DNA from: an uncultured Collinsella sp.
Lineage (GTDB): Bacteria > Actinomycetota > Coriobacteriia > Coriobacteriales > Coriobacteriaceae
Reading direction: 5' to 3'
Assembly: GCA_958405565.1 (NCBI GenBank)
Contig: CATYEN010000049.1
Span: forward strand, 1 to 18,260
DNA length: 18,260 nt
Shown: one piece after another, positions 1 through 6,127 of the stretch
Layout of the letters: each line of letters opens with the position of its first letter
How positions within the stretch are numbered: the first letter of the stretch is position 1
Made by a program: the position numbers and the translations under genes
The notes under the pieces: generated by a model
The model's input: only the letters and a program-made list of their open reading frames with translations
Database searches by the model: none
Told to the model about the DNA's origin: nothing

Positions 1-69
1 GTCCACGACCTCACCGATCGCCCCCGCATCGTCCGAGCCATCGTCACAGAGCCCAAACAGCGTCAGTAA
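1..69 (+). CDS. prmC: Partial CDS, likely C-terminus of release-factor glutamine methyltransferase PrmC
   Basis: An open frame enters from the left edge and stops with TAA at 67-69, giving 22 residues that include DLTDRPRIVRAIV. PrmC (HemK) proteins commonly end in a segment of the form DL-x-GR-x-R-h-V, which this resembles. PrmC methylates the GGQ glutamine of release factors RF1 and RF2. The call is supported by position: prmC normally sits just upstream of tsaC in Actinobacteria and Firmicutes, and tsaC is the next conserved gene here. What I see is only the short tail; the family name is an inference from that tail plus gene order. No catalytic NPPY motif is available in the window to confirm it. 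Confidence 0.5.
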   Translation, partial: VHDLTDRPRIVRAIVTEPKQRQ

Positions 70-84
70 TATTTATTAACTGAT

Positions 85-113
85 TTATCAAAAACTATAA
101 ACTAGTTTATAAT
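85..113 (+). promoter_or_regulatory. Probable sigma-70 promoter of the HicB-like gene
   Basis: A perfect -10 box TATAAT lies at 108-113. A -35-like TTATCA lies at 85-90, with a spacing of exactly 17 bases. The region 70-119 is much more AT-rich than the rest of the window. The predicted transcript would start near 120, leaving a leader of about 18 bases before the ATG. The call rests on sequence match only. Confidence 0.6.
96..111. promoter_or_regulatory. 16-bp perfect palindrome, candidate autoregulatory operator
   Basis: TATAAACTAGTTTATA is its own reverse complement over all 16 bases. It fills the spacer and runs into the -10 box of the promoter just upstream of the HicB-like gene. A repressor bound here would block RNA polymerase. 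HicB antitoxins are known to bind palindromes in their own promoters, so autoregulation by the adjacent gene is the simplest reading. That link is an inference from position. Confidence 0.5.
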
Positions 114-137
114 TATTCCAGTTGACAGCTGGGGGCC

Positions 138-587
138 ATGATGAAGCAACGATTTACCTATGACTGCGTTCTCATAAAAGAAGACGACGGTTACTGCGCC
201 AGCTTCCCGCAGATTCCCGGCGCCTTTGCCGATGGCGATACGCGCGAAGAAGCGATTGCCCATGCCACCGAGGCACTGATGGCGTTTTTGGCTGACGACC
301 TCAACAACGGTTTGACTCCGGCAGGGTACGAACGCTCGGCCGAGGTCGTGGCCCTTTCAGTCGAAATCGACCACGAGGACGCTCGGGAAGCGGCGTGCCG
401 AACATTTAAAGACGCAGCGCTGGACCTCAAAGTCTCCGCTCCGCGGATTACCGCGCTGGTCAAAGCCGGCAAACTCGATGTTGAACTCGTCGACGGCCGT
501 CGGATGATAACGATAGACAGTATCGAGCGTTACGCCGCCCAAGAACGTCACGCCGGAAGACCAAAGAAGTTCGTAGCCGTCCAATAA
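138..587 (+). CDS. HicB-family antitoxin-like protein with C-terminal winged-helix domain (no HicA partner seen)
   Basis: The 149-residue protein has two parts. Residues about 8-60 match the HicB partial RNase-H-like fold: a strand with YDCVLIKEDDGYCASFP, then PGAFADGDTREEAIAHATEAL. Residues about 95-135 look like an excisionase/MerR-type winged helix (KVSAPRITALVKAGKL, then VDGRR and a following helix). The end carries AGRPKK, which resembles an AT-hook core. HicB proteins neutralise the HicA mRNA interferase and repress their own operon. No HicA-like ORF lies on either side here, so this may be an orphan transcription factor. Two ATGs (138 and 141) are adjacent; the only purine-rich site is GGGGG at 131-135, which would suit the second ATG slightly better. 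The gene sits between prmC-like and tsaC sequences, a junction that is usually tight. It uses ATA codons that are rare in the atp genes. Confidence 0.75.
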   Translation: MMKQRFTYDCVLIKEDDGYCASFPQIPGAFADGDTREEAIAHATEALMAFLADDLNNGLTPAGYERSAEVVALSVEIDHEDAREAACRTFKDAALDLKVSAPRITALVKAGKLDVELVDGRRMITIDSIERYAAQERHAGRPKKFVAVQ

Positions 588-721
588 CCCCCTCACTTTC
601 ACCGACTACTAGAGCCGCTCACCAAACCAACATGCGCTCTGGGCAAATAGATTGAACGTTTCGTGCGAGAATGCCCCACAGTAAACAAACTTGCACCAGG
701 GCGTAAGGGGCTGGCATACAC

Positions 722-1465
722 ATGCAGACGGTCTATCGGGTATACGAGGGAGCGCGCGAGCCGCATCGGCTTGCCGTCGAGCGTACGGCCGAGGTGCTCG
801 GCTGTGGCGGTCTGGCTCTGATCCCGACCGAGACCGTCTATGGTGTCGCTGTGGCAGTTAACGCCTTTTCGGACGCCGTGCCTCAAGATACAAGCGAATT
901 CCCATCGTGGCCGCGCGATCCGCAGGCTGCCGTCAATGGCGCCGCAGTTCCTGCGCTCGGCACCGGCTATCGCCGTATCTTCACTCTCAAGCAACGTGAA
1001 CTCACGCAAACCGTCGCTTGGCTGGTCGATGGCGTCGAAGCACTCGACCGCTATGGCGTGGATATCCCGGAAGATGCCCGCATACTCGCGCGACGATGCT
1101 GGCCGGGAGCCCTGACTATCGTGGTCAAGGCAGCCCCCTGCGTGCCGACCTTTATGCGCGCTGCCGACGACACGGTGGCACTTCGCGCTTCGGCCTCGCC
1201 CGTGGTGCAGGCGCTCATTCGCGCCTGTGGCAGCCCCCTTGCCTGCACCAGCGCCAACACGCATGGCGCGCCCGCGCCGGCAAGTTTTATCACGGTGGAG
1301 GGTCGCATCCTGGAGGGGGTCGATGTTGCCGTCGACGCCGGTGAGACCCCGTGTCGCGACGCCTCGACCATCGTGTCGTTTCAGCACGGCGAGCTCCAGA
1401 TCCTGCGCCAAGGCGCACTTCCCGCATCAGAGATCGAACGGGTCCTGTCCGACCCGATGCAATAG
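722..1465 (+). CDS. tsaC: L-threonylcarbamoyladenylate synthase (TsaC/Sua5/YrdC family)
   Basis: This enzyme makes threonylcarbamoyl-AMP from threonine, bicarbonate and ATP, the first step of the t6A37 tRNA modification, in the cytoplasm. YrdC-domain landmarks are present: PTETVYG at residues 35-41, the FTLKQRE substrate-binding segment at 87-93, WPGALTIVV around 130, the TSAN motif in the C-terminal third, and STIV near the end. At 247 residues it has only the YrdC domain, without the Sua5 C-terminal domain. An unusual stretch of about 33 extra residues (48-82) separates the PTETVYG strand from the KxR motif; in typical members these are about 17 residues apart. The start is ATG 722, with AAGGGG at 705-710. 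The 134-base gap upstream (588-721) holds no clear promoter. glpK follows after 13 bases, so the two are probably cotranscribed. Confidence 0.9.
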   Translation: MQTVYRVYEGAREPHRLAVERTAEVLGCGGLALIPTETVYGVAVAVNAFSDAVPQDTSEFPSWPRDPQAAVNGAAVPALGTGYRRIFTLKQRELTQTVAWLVDGVEALDRYGVDIPEDARILARRCWPGALTIVVKAAPCVPTFMRAADDTVALRASASPVVQALIRACGSPLACTSANTHGAPAPASFITVEGRILEGVDVAVDAGETPCRDASTIVSFQHGELQILRQGALPASEIERVLSDPMQ

Positions 1466-1478
1466 AAAGGTTTAAGCG

Positions 1479-3020
1479 ATGTCGTTGAATCTGGGCAGCC
1501 TGGGCATGGAAGATGCCTCGTTTGACTTTGGCGGTTCCTACATCATGGCGCTCGACTGCGGCACCACCTCGGTACTTGCGACCATCGTCGACGAGTACGG
1601 ATGCATCGTCGCGCAGGCACGTCGCAGCGTCAAAACCAGTTTTCCGCGTCCCGGTTGGGTAGAGCAAGACCCCATGGCGGTGCTTGCCAGCCAGATCGCC
1701 GTCATGATGGAAGTCCAGTTTAAGAGCGGTATCCACTCCGACCGCATTGCCGCCATCGGCATCTCCAACCAGCGCGAGACCACGGTGGTCTGGGACCGCG
1801 TGAGCGGTCAGCCGATCTATAACGCCATCGTATGGCAGTGCCGCCGTACCGCGTCGGCAATCGAGGCGTTGGTTGAACAGGGTTGCGAGGAGCTGGTGCG
1901 CTCCCGCACGGGACTCACGCTCGACCCGTATTTCTCGGCCTCCAAGGTGCAGTGGATTCTCGACAACGTCGACGGCGCACGCGAAAGCGCGGCGGCGGGC
2001 GACCTCATGTTTGGCACCATCGACACCTGGCTCATCTACAACCTCACCGGTGGCCAGGTCTTTGCTACCGACTATACCAATGCCAGCCGTACCGCACTCT
2101 TCAACATCCATACGCTCGAATGGGACGACGACCTGCTGGCGCTCTTCGACATCCCGCGCTCCATGATGCCCGAGGTTCGCTGGAGCTCGGGCGACTACGG
2201 CCGCGTCGCGAGCGACATCATGACCAACATGCCGCCCATCATGGGCGTGGCGGGCGACCAGCAGGCGTCGCTGTTCGGCCACTGCTGTTTCCGTTCCGGC
2301 CAGACCAAAAACACCTATGGCACGGGTTGCTTTATGCTCATGAACACCGGCGACGAGATTGTCGAATCCAAGAACGGCCTGGTTTCCACGATCGGTATCG
2401 CCGCGGACGGCAAGGTCAGCTATGCGCTCGAGGGCTCCATCTTTGCCGCCGGTTCAACCATGAACTGGCTGCGCAACAACATGGGCATCATCTCGAGCGT
2501 GAGCGAGTCGGCGCAGCTCGCCGCTTCGATCAACGACAACGAGGGCTGCTACTTCGTTCCCGCCTTTGCGGGCTTGGGTGCTCCTTGGTGGGACCCGCGC
2601 GCCCGCGGCATCGTGTGCGGCCTGACCGGCGCCTCGAGCCGCGCGACCATCGTGCGCGCGGCCTGCGAGTCCATGGCCTACCAGAGCTACGACGTATTGC
2701 GTGCCATGGAGCAAGACGTGGGGCTTTCGATTGAGCGCCTGTCCGTCGATGGCGGTGCCTCGCGCAACGAGTTCATCATGCAGTTCCAAGCCGACCTGCT
2801 GGATATCCCCGTGCTGCAGTGCGAGACGGTGGAGACCACGGCGATCGGTGCCGCGTACCTGGCCGGCCTTGCCGTCGGCTATTGGGAGGATTTGGAGGAG
2901 CTGGAGCAAAACGCCCAGATTGTTAAGACCTTCCTTCCCCATATGTCCGCCGAGCGCCGCGAGCAAAACCTGGCGGGCTGGCATGATGCCGTCAAGCGCT
3001 CGCTCAGCACTGCGCAGTAG
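1479..3020 (+). CDS. glpK: Glycerol kinase
   Basis: The enzyme phosphorylates glycerol with ATP to glycerol-3-phosphate in the cytoplasm. The 513-residue length is close to the family's usual ~500. FGGY-kinase features are visible: ALDCGTTS (residues 24-31, phosphate-binding loop), FPRPGWVEQDP (55-65), NQRETTVVWDR (97-107, glycerol-contacting Arg-Glu), the tyrosine of LDPYFSASK (Y151), and GDQQASLFG with the catalytic Asp at 260. TYGTGCFML, GLGAPWWDPRARG and SVDGGASRNEF follow in the expected order. The N-terminus carries about 19 extra residues before the first strand. GAAAGG at 1465-1470 is 8 bases from ATG 1479, which supports this start over an internal ATG at codon 10. Comparison from memory with Enterococcus GlpK suggests the HPr-phosphorylated histidine is replaced (about D246), so PTS control may be absent. 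No glycerol facilitator or dehydrogenase is next to it. Confidence 0.96.
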   Translation: MSLNLGSLGMEDASFDFGGSYIMALDCGTTSVLATIVDEYGCIVAQARRSVKTSFPRPGWVEQDPMAVLASQIAVMMEVQFKSGIHSDRIAAIGISNQRETTVVWDRVSGQPIYNAIVWQCRRTASAIEALVEQGCEELVRSRTGLTLDPYFSASKVQWILDNVDGARESAAAGDLMFGTIDTWLIYNLTGGQVFATDYTNASRTALFNIHTLEWDDDLLALFDIPRSMMPEVRWSSGDYGRVASDIMTNMPPIMGVAGDQQASLFGHCCFRSGQTKNTYGTGCFMLMNTGDEIVESKNGLVSTIGIAADGKVSYALEGSIFAAGSTMNWLRNNMGIISSVSESAQLAASINDNEGCYFVPAFAGLGAPWWDPRARGIVCGLTGASSRATIVRAACESMAYQSYDVLRAMEQDVGLSIERLSVDGGASRNEFIMQFQADLLDIPVLQCETVETTAIGAAYLAGLAVGYWEDLEELEQNAQIVKTFLPHMSAERREQNLAGWHDAVKRSLSTAQ

Positions 3021-3092
3021 GGCTGCGACGAGCCGCTCGATACAACAAACCGCTAAACTTATGCACGGCGCGCGGCAACAACATCGCCGTGT

Positions 3093-3120
3093 GCCTTGTC
3101 AGCAAGGCCGTTTTGCGGCC
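3093..3120 (+). promoter_or_regulatory. Two overlapping, mutually exclusive hairpins in the upp leader
   Basis: GCCTTG (3093-3098) pairs with CAAGGC (3103-3108) around a TCAG loop. GGCCG (3106-3110) pairs with CGGCC (3116-3120) around a TTTTG loop. The two stems share bases 3106-3108, so only one can form at a time. They lie 23 bases before the upp ATG. This could be a small regulatory leader, but the stems are short, there is no T-tract, and chance is possible in GC-rich DNA. Confidence 0.3.
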
Positions 3121-3143
3121 GCAACGAAAGGGGCAATCAACCC

Positions 3144-3791
3144 ATGACCGTCACTTACGATGCGTCCCGTGTGACGCTTGTCGATCACCCGCTCGTTCAG
3201 CACAAGCTGTCGATCCTGCGCGATAAAAACACCGGCACCAACCAGTTCCGCCAGCTCGTGCGCGAACTCGCGCTTTTTGACGGCTACGAGGCCATGCGCG
3301 ACCTGCCTATGGAAGACGTCGAGGTCGAGACCCCCATCACTGCCGCCACGTTCAAACAGCTTGCCGGCAAGAAACTCGCCATCGTGCCCATCCTGCGTGC
3401 GGGCCTTGGCATGGTCGACGGCATCCTCGACCTGGTGCCCTCCGCTCGCGTGGGCCACATCGGCATGGAGCGCGACGAGGTCACCCACGAGCCGCACGAG
3501 TATTACTGCAAGATGCCCAAGGATATCGACCAGCGCATCTGCCTGGTCGTCGACCCCATGCTTGCCACGGGCGGTTCGGCCGAGATGGCCATCAGCTACC
3601 TGCGCGAGCGTGGTGTCAAGGACATCCGCATGCTGTGCATCGTCGCGGCCCCCGAGGGCCTCAAGTCGCTGACCGAGAAGGACCCAGATGTGCATATCTA
3701 TACCTGCGCCATCGACGACCATCTCAACGATGCTGCCTACATCGTTCCCGGCTTGGGCGACGCCGGCGACCGCATCTACGGCACGCTCTAG
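3144..3791 (+). CDS. upp: Uracil phosphoribosyltransferase
   Basis: This cytoplasmic enzyme converts uracil and PRPP to UMP (pyrimidine salvage). The 215 residues compare with about 209 in most relatives. Family signatures are present: HPLVQHKLSILRDKNTGTNQFR near the N-terminus (residues 15-36), VPILRAGLGMVDG (81-93), the PRPP-binding loop DPMLATGGSA (137-146), and the C-terminal uracil-recognition segment YIVPGLGDAGDR. The start is set at ATG 3144 because AAAGGGG lies at 3127-3133 and the protein then begins exactly at the usual family N-terminus. An in-frame TTG 48 bases upstream would add unconserved residues. upp next to the atp operon is a known gene order, also seen in Bacillus. The 123-base gap after glpK contains the overlapping hairpins described separately. 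Confidence 0.96.
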   Translation: MTVTYDASRVTLVDHPLVQHKLSILRDKNTGTNQFRQLVRELALFDGYEAMRDLPMEDVEVETPITAATFKQLAGKKLAIVPILRAGLGMVDGILDLVPSARVGHIGMERDEVTHEPHEYYCKMPKDIDQRICLVVDPMLATGGSAEMAISYLRERGVKDIRMLCIVAAPEGLKSLTEKDPDVHIYTCAIDDHLNDAAYIVPGLGDAGDRIYGTL

Positions 3792-3833
3792 TCGCTGGGC
3801 TAAGACGGCCGCGGCTGCAAATACGAAGAAACG

Positions 3834-3868
3834 GTGCGCGCGGACGAACAAAAGGCGACCGCGCGCAC
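3834..3868. repeat. Perfect 10-bp inverted repeat downstream of upp
   Basis: GTGCGCGCGG (3834-3843) and CCGCGCGCAC (3859-3868) are exact reverse complements around a 15-base loop. It lies 43 bases after the upp stop. There is no T-run behind it on the plus strand, so it is at best a U-less terminator or an mRNA-end stabiliser for upp. Confidence 0.45.
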
Positions 3869-3880
3869 TCCCGTTAACGG

Positions 3881-3912
3881 ACGTTTTGCCCTGCAGGGTT
3901 CGAGAAAAACGT
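3881..3912. repeat. Nested palindromic hairpin upstream of the atp promoter
   Basis: ACGTTTT (3881-3887) pairs with AAAACGT (3906-3912). Within the loop lies the perfect 10-bp palindrome CCCTGCAGGG (3889-3898). Another perfect palindrome, CCGTTAACGG, lies just before at 3871-3880. Together with the stem at 3834-3868, this makes the 280-base noncoding gap unusually rich in dyad symmetry. Function is unknown; it could be an upp transcript end or a protein-binding site for the atp promoter region. Confidence 0.4.
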
Positions 3913-3982
3913 ATTACCTACCTGCGGCATAAAGAAGGTCTTAAGAAAACGAACAGGTGCGTATTAACCGATGCTTTTTCGG

Positions 3983-4010
3983 TTGTACTTTAGCGATTGG
4001 CTCGTACAAT
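3983..4010 (+). promoter_or_regulatory. Likely promoter of the ATP synthase operon
   Basis: TACAAT at 4005-4010 (5 of 6 to the -10 consensus) is preceded by TTGTAC at 3983-3988 with a 16-base spacer. It lies about 60 bases before the first atp gene, in the only long noncoding gap ahead of the operon. A 6-bp stem, AACCGA/TCGGTT (3966-3971 with 3979-3984), abuts the -35 box. The call rests on sequence match only. Confidence 0.5.
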
Positions 4011-4072
4011 AGTCACCAATGTTTGGCGGGAACTGTTCTGGGAAGCGTTAAAGAAGGAAAGTGAGGACGCCA

Positions 4073-4384
4073 GTGTTTCAGATAGCCGATCTGCTCGCTA
4101 TCGTTGCAGGCGCCATCGCGGGCGCAATTGCCTTCCTTCCCTTTGTCTTTACGCTCAAGCCGGTTCTTGACGATAAGCAGAATGCGGACATGCTCAAGGG
4201 TATGGTGAGTCTGGCGGTCTCGGCAATCGCCCTGCTCGTCTTTACCTTGGTTGTGTTTGTGTTGTTCGGAGAGGCGTTTCGCATGTTCCTCCTGGGCGAG
4301 GCGATCGGCTTCGTGGCCTTTATGGCCGCCTGCGCGGTTCGAGTCGCCAAGGCGCTGCGAGATCCTCATGAGGTCGAAAGGTAA
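4073..4384 (+). CDS. atpI: Small three-helix membrane protein, ATP synthase subunit I-like
   Basis: The 103-residue, strongly hydrophobic protein has three predicted membrane segments at about residues 5-27, 43-66 and 70-90, and a short charged C-terminus. AtpI proteins assist c-ring assembly and are encoded first in many atp operons. They are poorly conserved, so the name here rests mainly on size, topology and position directly before atpB. I place the start at GTG 4073, where GAGG (4063-4066) is 6 bases upstream. An in-frame GTG at 4061 would add four residues but leaves GAAGGA only 2 bases away. atpB starts 3 bases after its stop, so the two are translationally linked. Confidence 0.65.
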   Translation: MFQIADLLAIVAGAIAGAIAFLPFVFTLKPVLDDKQNADMLKGMVSLAVSAIALLVFTLVVFVLFGEAFRMFLLGEAIGFVAFMAACAVRVAKALRDPHEVER

Positions 4385-4387
4385 GTC

Positions 4388-5191
4388 GTGGAAATTTTTG
4401 AAAAGCTGCCTGATGAGATTAATCATCTGGTCAGCGAGTTCAGCTCCACCCCTGTCGTGGGCGATCTGAGCTGCGGCATCACGCAGTACTCGTTTTGGCT
4501 GATCGTCTCCACGATCGTGCTCCTGATCGTCCTGGCCGTGTTCAAGAAGAAGCAGACCCTGGTTCCCAAGGGCTTCTTCGTCAACGGTTTCGAGTACATC
4601 ATCGAGTACGTCGAGAACGATATCGGCAAGGGCGTCGTGGGTGAGAACTGGAAGAAGCACTTCCCGTTCCTGTGCTCGCTTTTCCTGTTCATCCTGATCA
4701 ATAACATGATCGGCCTGATCCCGGGAATGAAGCCCGGCACCGGCGCAATCGGCTCCACCGCCGCGCTCGCCATCTTCGCCTTCGTGTACTTCATCTACTA
4801 CGGATGCAAGGCTCATGGCGTGATCGGCTACATCAAGAGCCTCGCCCCGCAGGGCGTGAGCTTCCCGATGAACGTGCTTGTGTGGGTCGTCGAGCTTTTC
4901 TCGACCTTCCTGCGCCTCATCACGCTCGCCGTCCGTCTGTTCTGCAACATGTTCGCAGGACACGTGGTCATGGGCTCGTTCGCCATCATGGCGAGCATGT
5001 TCATGCAGCCGCTGCTTCAGCAGGTTTCCGCGGCCCACGCCGTCGGCGCCCTGCCTTCGCTGGCCTGGCTTGCCATCCTCATCCTGATCTATGCGATCGA
5101 GCTTGTGGTCGGCGCCATCCAGGCTTACGTCTTCACGGTCCTTACCGCCGTGTATGTCTCCGAGGCAGAGGAGGTCGCGGAGGAGGAGTAG
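4388..5191 (+). CDS. atpB: F1Fo ATP synthase subunit a
   Basis: Subunit a forms the proton half-channels next to the c-ring in the membrane. The 267-residue protein starts at GTG 4388 with GAAAGG at 4376-4381. Conserved landmarks are visible: the SLFLFILINNMIGLIPG helix (about 97-113), the essential arginine R183 in AVRLFCNMFAGH, and the last helix with ELVVGAIQAYVFTVLTAVY (about 238-256), whose Q245 corresponds to the conserved glutamine of E. coli subunit a. Five to six membrane helices are predicted. The C-terminus is a run of acidic residues. It is the second gene of the operon, and a 123-base noncoding gap separates it from atpE. Confidence 0.96.
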   Translation: MEIFEKLPDEINHLVSEFSSTPVVGDLSCGITQYSFWLIVSTIVLLIVLAVFKKKQTLVPKGFFVNGFEYIIEYVENDIGKGVVGENWKKHFPFLCSLFLFILINNMIGLIPGMKPGTGAIGSTAALAIFAFVYFIYYGCKAHGVIGYIKSLAPQGVSFPMNVLVWVVELFSTFLRLITLAVRLFCNMFAGHVVMGSFAIMASMFMQPLLQQVSAAHAVGALPSLAWLAILILIYAIELVVGAIQAYVFTVLTAVYVSEAEEVAEEE

Positions 5192-5231
5192 TCTTCCGCT
5201 CGCGCCTTAAAGGTAAGCAATTCGTTAAACC

Positions 5232-5259
5232 GCCGGTGCCCGTACCCATGGAGCCCGGC
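5232..5259 (+). promoter_or_regulatory. Small dyad in the atpB-atpE intercistronic gap
   Basis: GCCGG (5232-5236) and CCGGC (5255-5259) can pair around an 18-base loop inside the 123-base gap 5192-5314, the only sizeable gap in the operon. An AU-rich stretch (5261-5270) follows. In E. coli the region before atpE is a translational enhancer that supports the high copy number of subunit c; a similar role here is an inference. The stem itself is short and could be chance. Confidence 0.25.
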
Positions 5260-5302
5260 AGTTATAAAAAGGTTATCCTGCGTGAAATAAGACACGCACG
5301 AC

Positions 5303-5310
5303 AAAGGAGG
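5303..5310 (+). promoter_or_regulatory. Near-perfect ribosome binding site of atpE
   Basis: AAAGGAGG lies 4 bases before the GTG start of atpE. It is the strongest Shine-Dalgarno match in the operon. This fits the need for many copies of subunit c per complex, and it fixes the start codon of this very short gene. Confidence 0.8.
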
Positions 5311-5314
5311 AATC

Positions 5315-5509
5315 GTGGGAGTTATCGGTTACGGTCTCGGTGTTATCGGCGCTGGTCTTGCTATCGGCCTGTCTGCTCTGGGTGCTACGGGTGCTATGGC
5401 CCGTCAGCCTGAGGTCCAGGGCCGCGTGTTCACCGTCTTCATCATGGGCTCCGCCTTCGGCGAGGCTCTGGCTCTGATCGGCTTCGTTGTCGCGCTGATC
5501 GTTAAATAG
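5315..5509 (+). CDS. atpE: F1Fo ATP synthase subunit c
   Basis: Subunit c forms the rotating ring that carries protons through the membrane. It is a hairpin of two helices: residues about 3-27 (glycine/alanine rich) and 39-63. They are joined by the polar loop ARQPEVQG, which contains the conserved Arg-Gln-Pro. The ion-binding carboxylate is E50 in the second helix (AFGEALALIG). The residue after it is Ala, not Ser/Thr, and the Gln typical of sodium-type rings is replaced by a hydrophobic residue in helix 1, so a proton-type ring is expected. At 64 residues it is shorter than most c subunits (about 70-85); both ends are trimmed to the helices. GTG start with AAAGGAGG just upstream. Confidence 0.95.
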   Translation: MGVIGYGLGVIGAGLAIGLSALGATGAMARQPEVQGRVFTVFIMGSAFGEALALIGFVVALIVK

Positions 5510-5524
5510 CACGGAGCGTCAAGT

Positions 5525-6127
5525 ATGAATCTTTCATCCCAGAAGAGCGCGATCGCACTCTCCGCGTCCGCGGCCGCGCTGCTCATGCCGGTTTCCGCGT
5601 TCGCCGAGGACGGCGCTGCCGGTGCGGACATCCTCATCCCTAAGATGGCGGAGTTCATCCCGGCGCTTATCGCCTTCCTGATTATCTGGATCGTGCTGGC
5701 CAAGGTCGCCCTGCCGGGCATCATGAAAACCATGGAGGAGCGCGGCAAGAAGATCGAGGAGAGCCTCGACGAGGCCGAGAAGACCAAGCAGGAGGCTATC
5801 GCCAAGCGCGCTGAGTCCGACTCGATCGTCACCGACGCCCGTCGTCAGGCTGCCGACATCGTTCTCGAGGCCCGTAAGGACGCCGAGTCCGAGCGCGCCC
5901 GTATCATCGAGGCTGCTCACAAGGAGGCTGAGGAGATCATCGCCAAGGCCCATACGACCGTCGAGGACGAGCGCAAGTCCATCTACGCCGGTGCCGCGAG
6001 CTCCATCGCCGACCTGTCCGTTGCCGTCGCCACCAAGATCGTGGGCGAGGCACTCGAGGACGAGGCCGAGCAGAAGAAGCTCATCGAGCGCTACATCCAG
6101 GAAGCAGGTAGCCTGAATGCCGACTAG
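5525..6127 (+). CDS. atpF: F1Fo ATP synthase subunit b with signal-peptide-like N-terminus
   Basis: Subunit b is the peripheral stalk that holds F1 to the membrane. The 200-residue protein has a membrane helix at about 44-64 (EFIPALIAFLIIWIVLAKVALPG) followed by a long, highly charged coiled coil (about 68-160) and a C-terminal segment that contacts delta. It is longer than the E. coli protein (156). The extra length includes an N-terminal stretch that reads like a Sec signal peptide: one early Lys, a hydrophobic alanine-rich core (about 9-22) and an AFA-E cleavage-like site at 25-28. GGAG at 5513-5516 supports ATG 5525. The gene overlaps atpH by 11 bases. Confidence 0.94.
   Translation: MNLSSQKSAIALSASAAALLMPVSAFAEDGAAGADILIPKMAEFIPALIAFLIIWIVLAKVALPGIMKTMEERGKKIEESLDEAEKTKQEAIAKRAESDSIVTDARRQAADIVLEARKDAESERARIIEAAHKEAEEIIAKAHTTVEDERKSIYAGAASSIADLSVAVATKIVGEALEDEAEQKKLIERYIQEAGSLNAD

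Noticed and set aside
3096..3143. Longer Upp N-terminus from a TTG start
   Set aside because: The extra 16 residues are unlike the family, and a good ribosome binding site sits directly before ATG 3144.
5315..5509. Sodium-dependent ATP synthase
   Set aside because: The c subunit lacks the Gln in helix 1 and the Ser/Thr after the ion-binding Glu that mark sodium-type rings.
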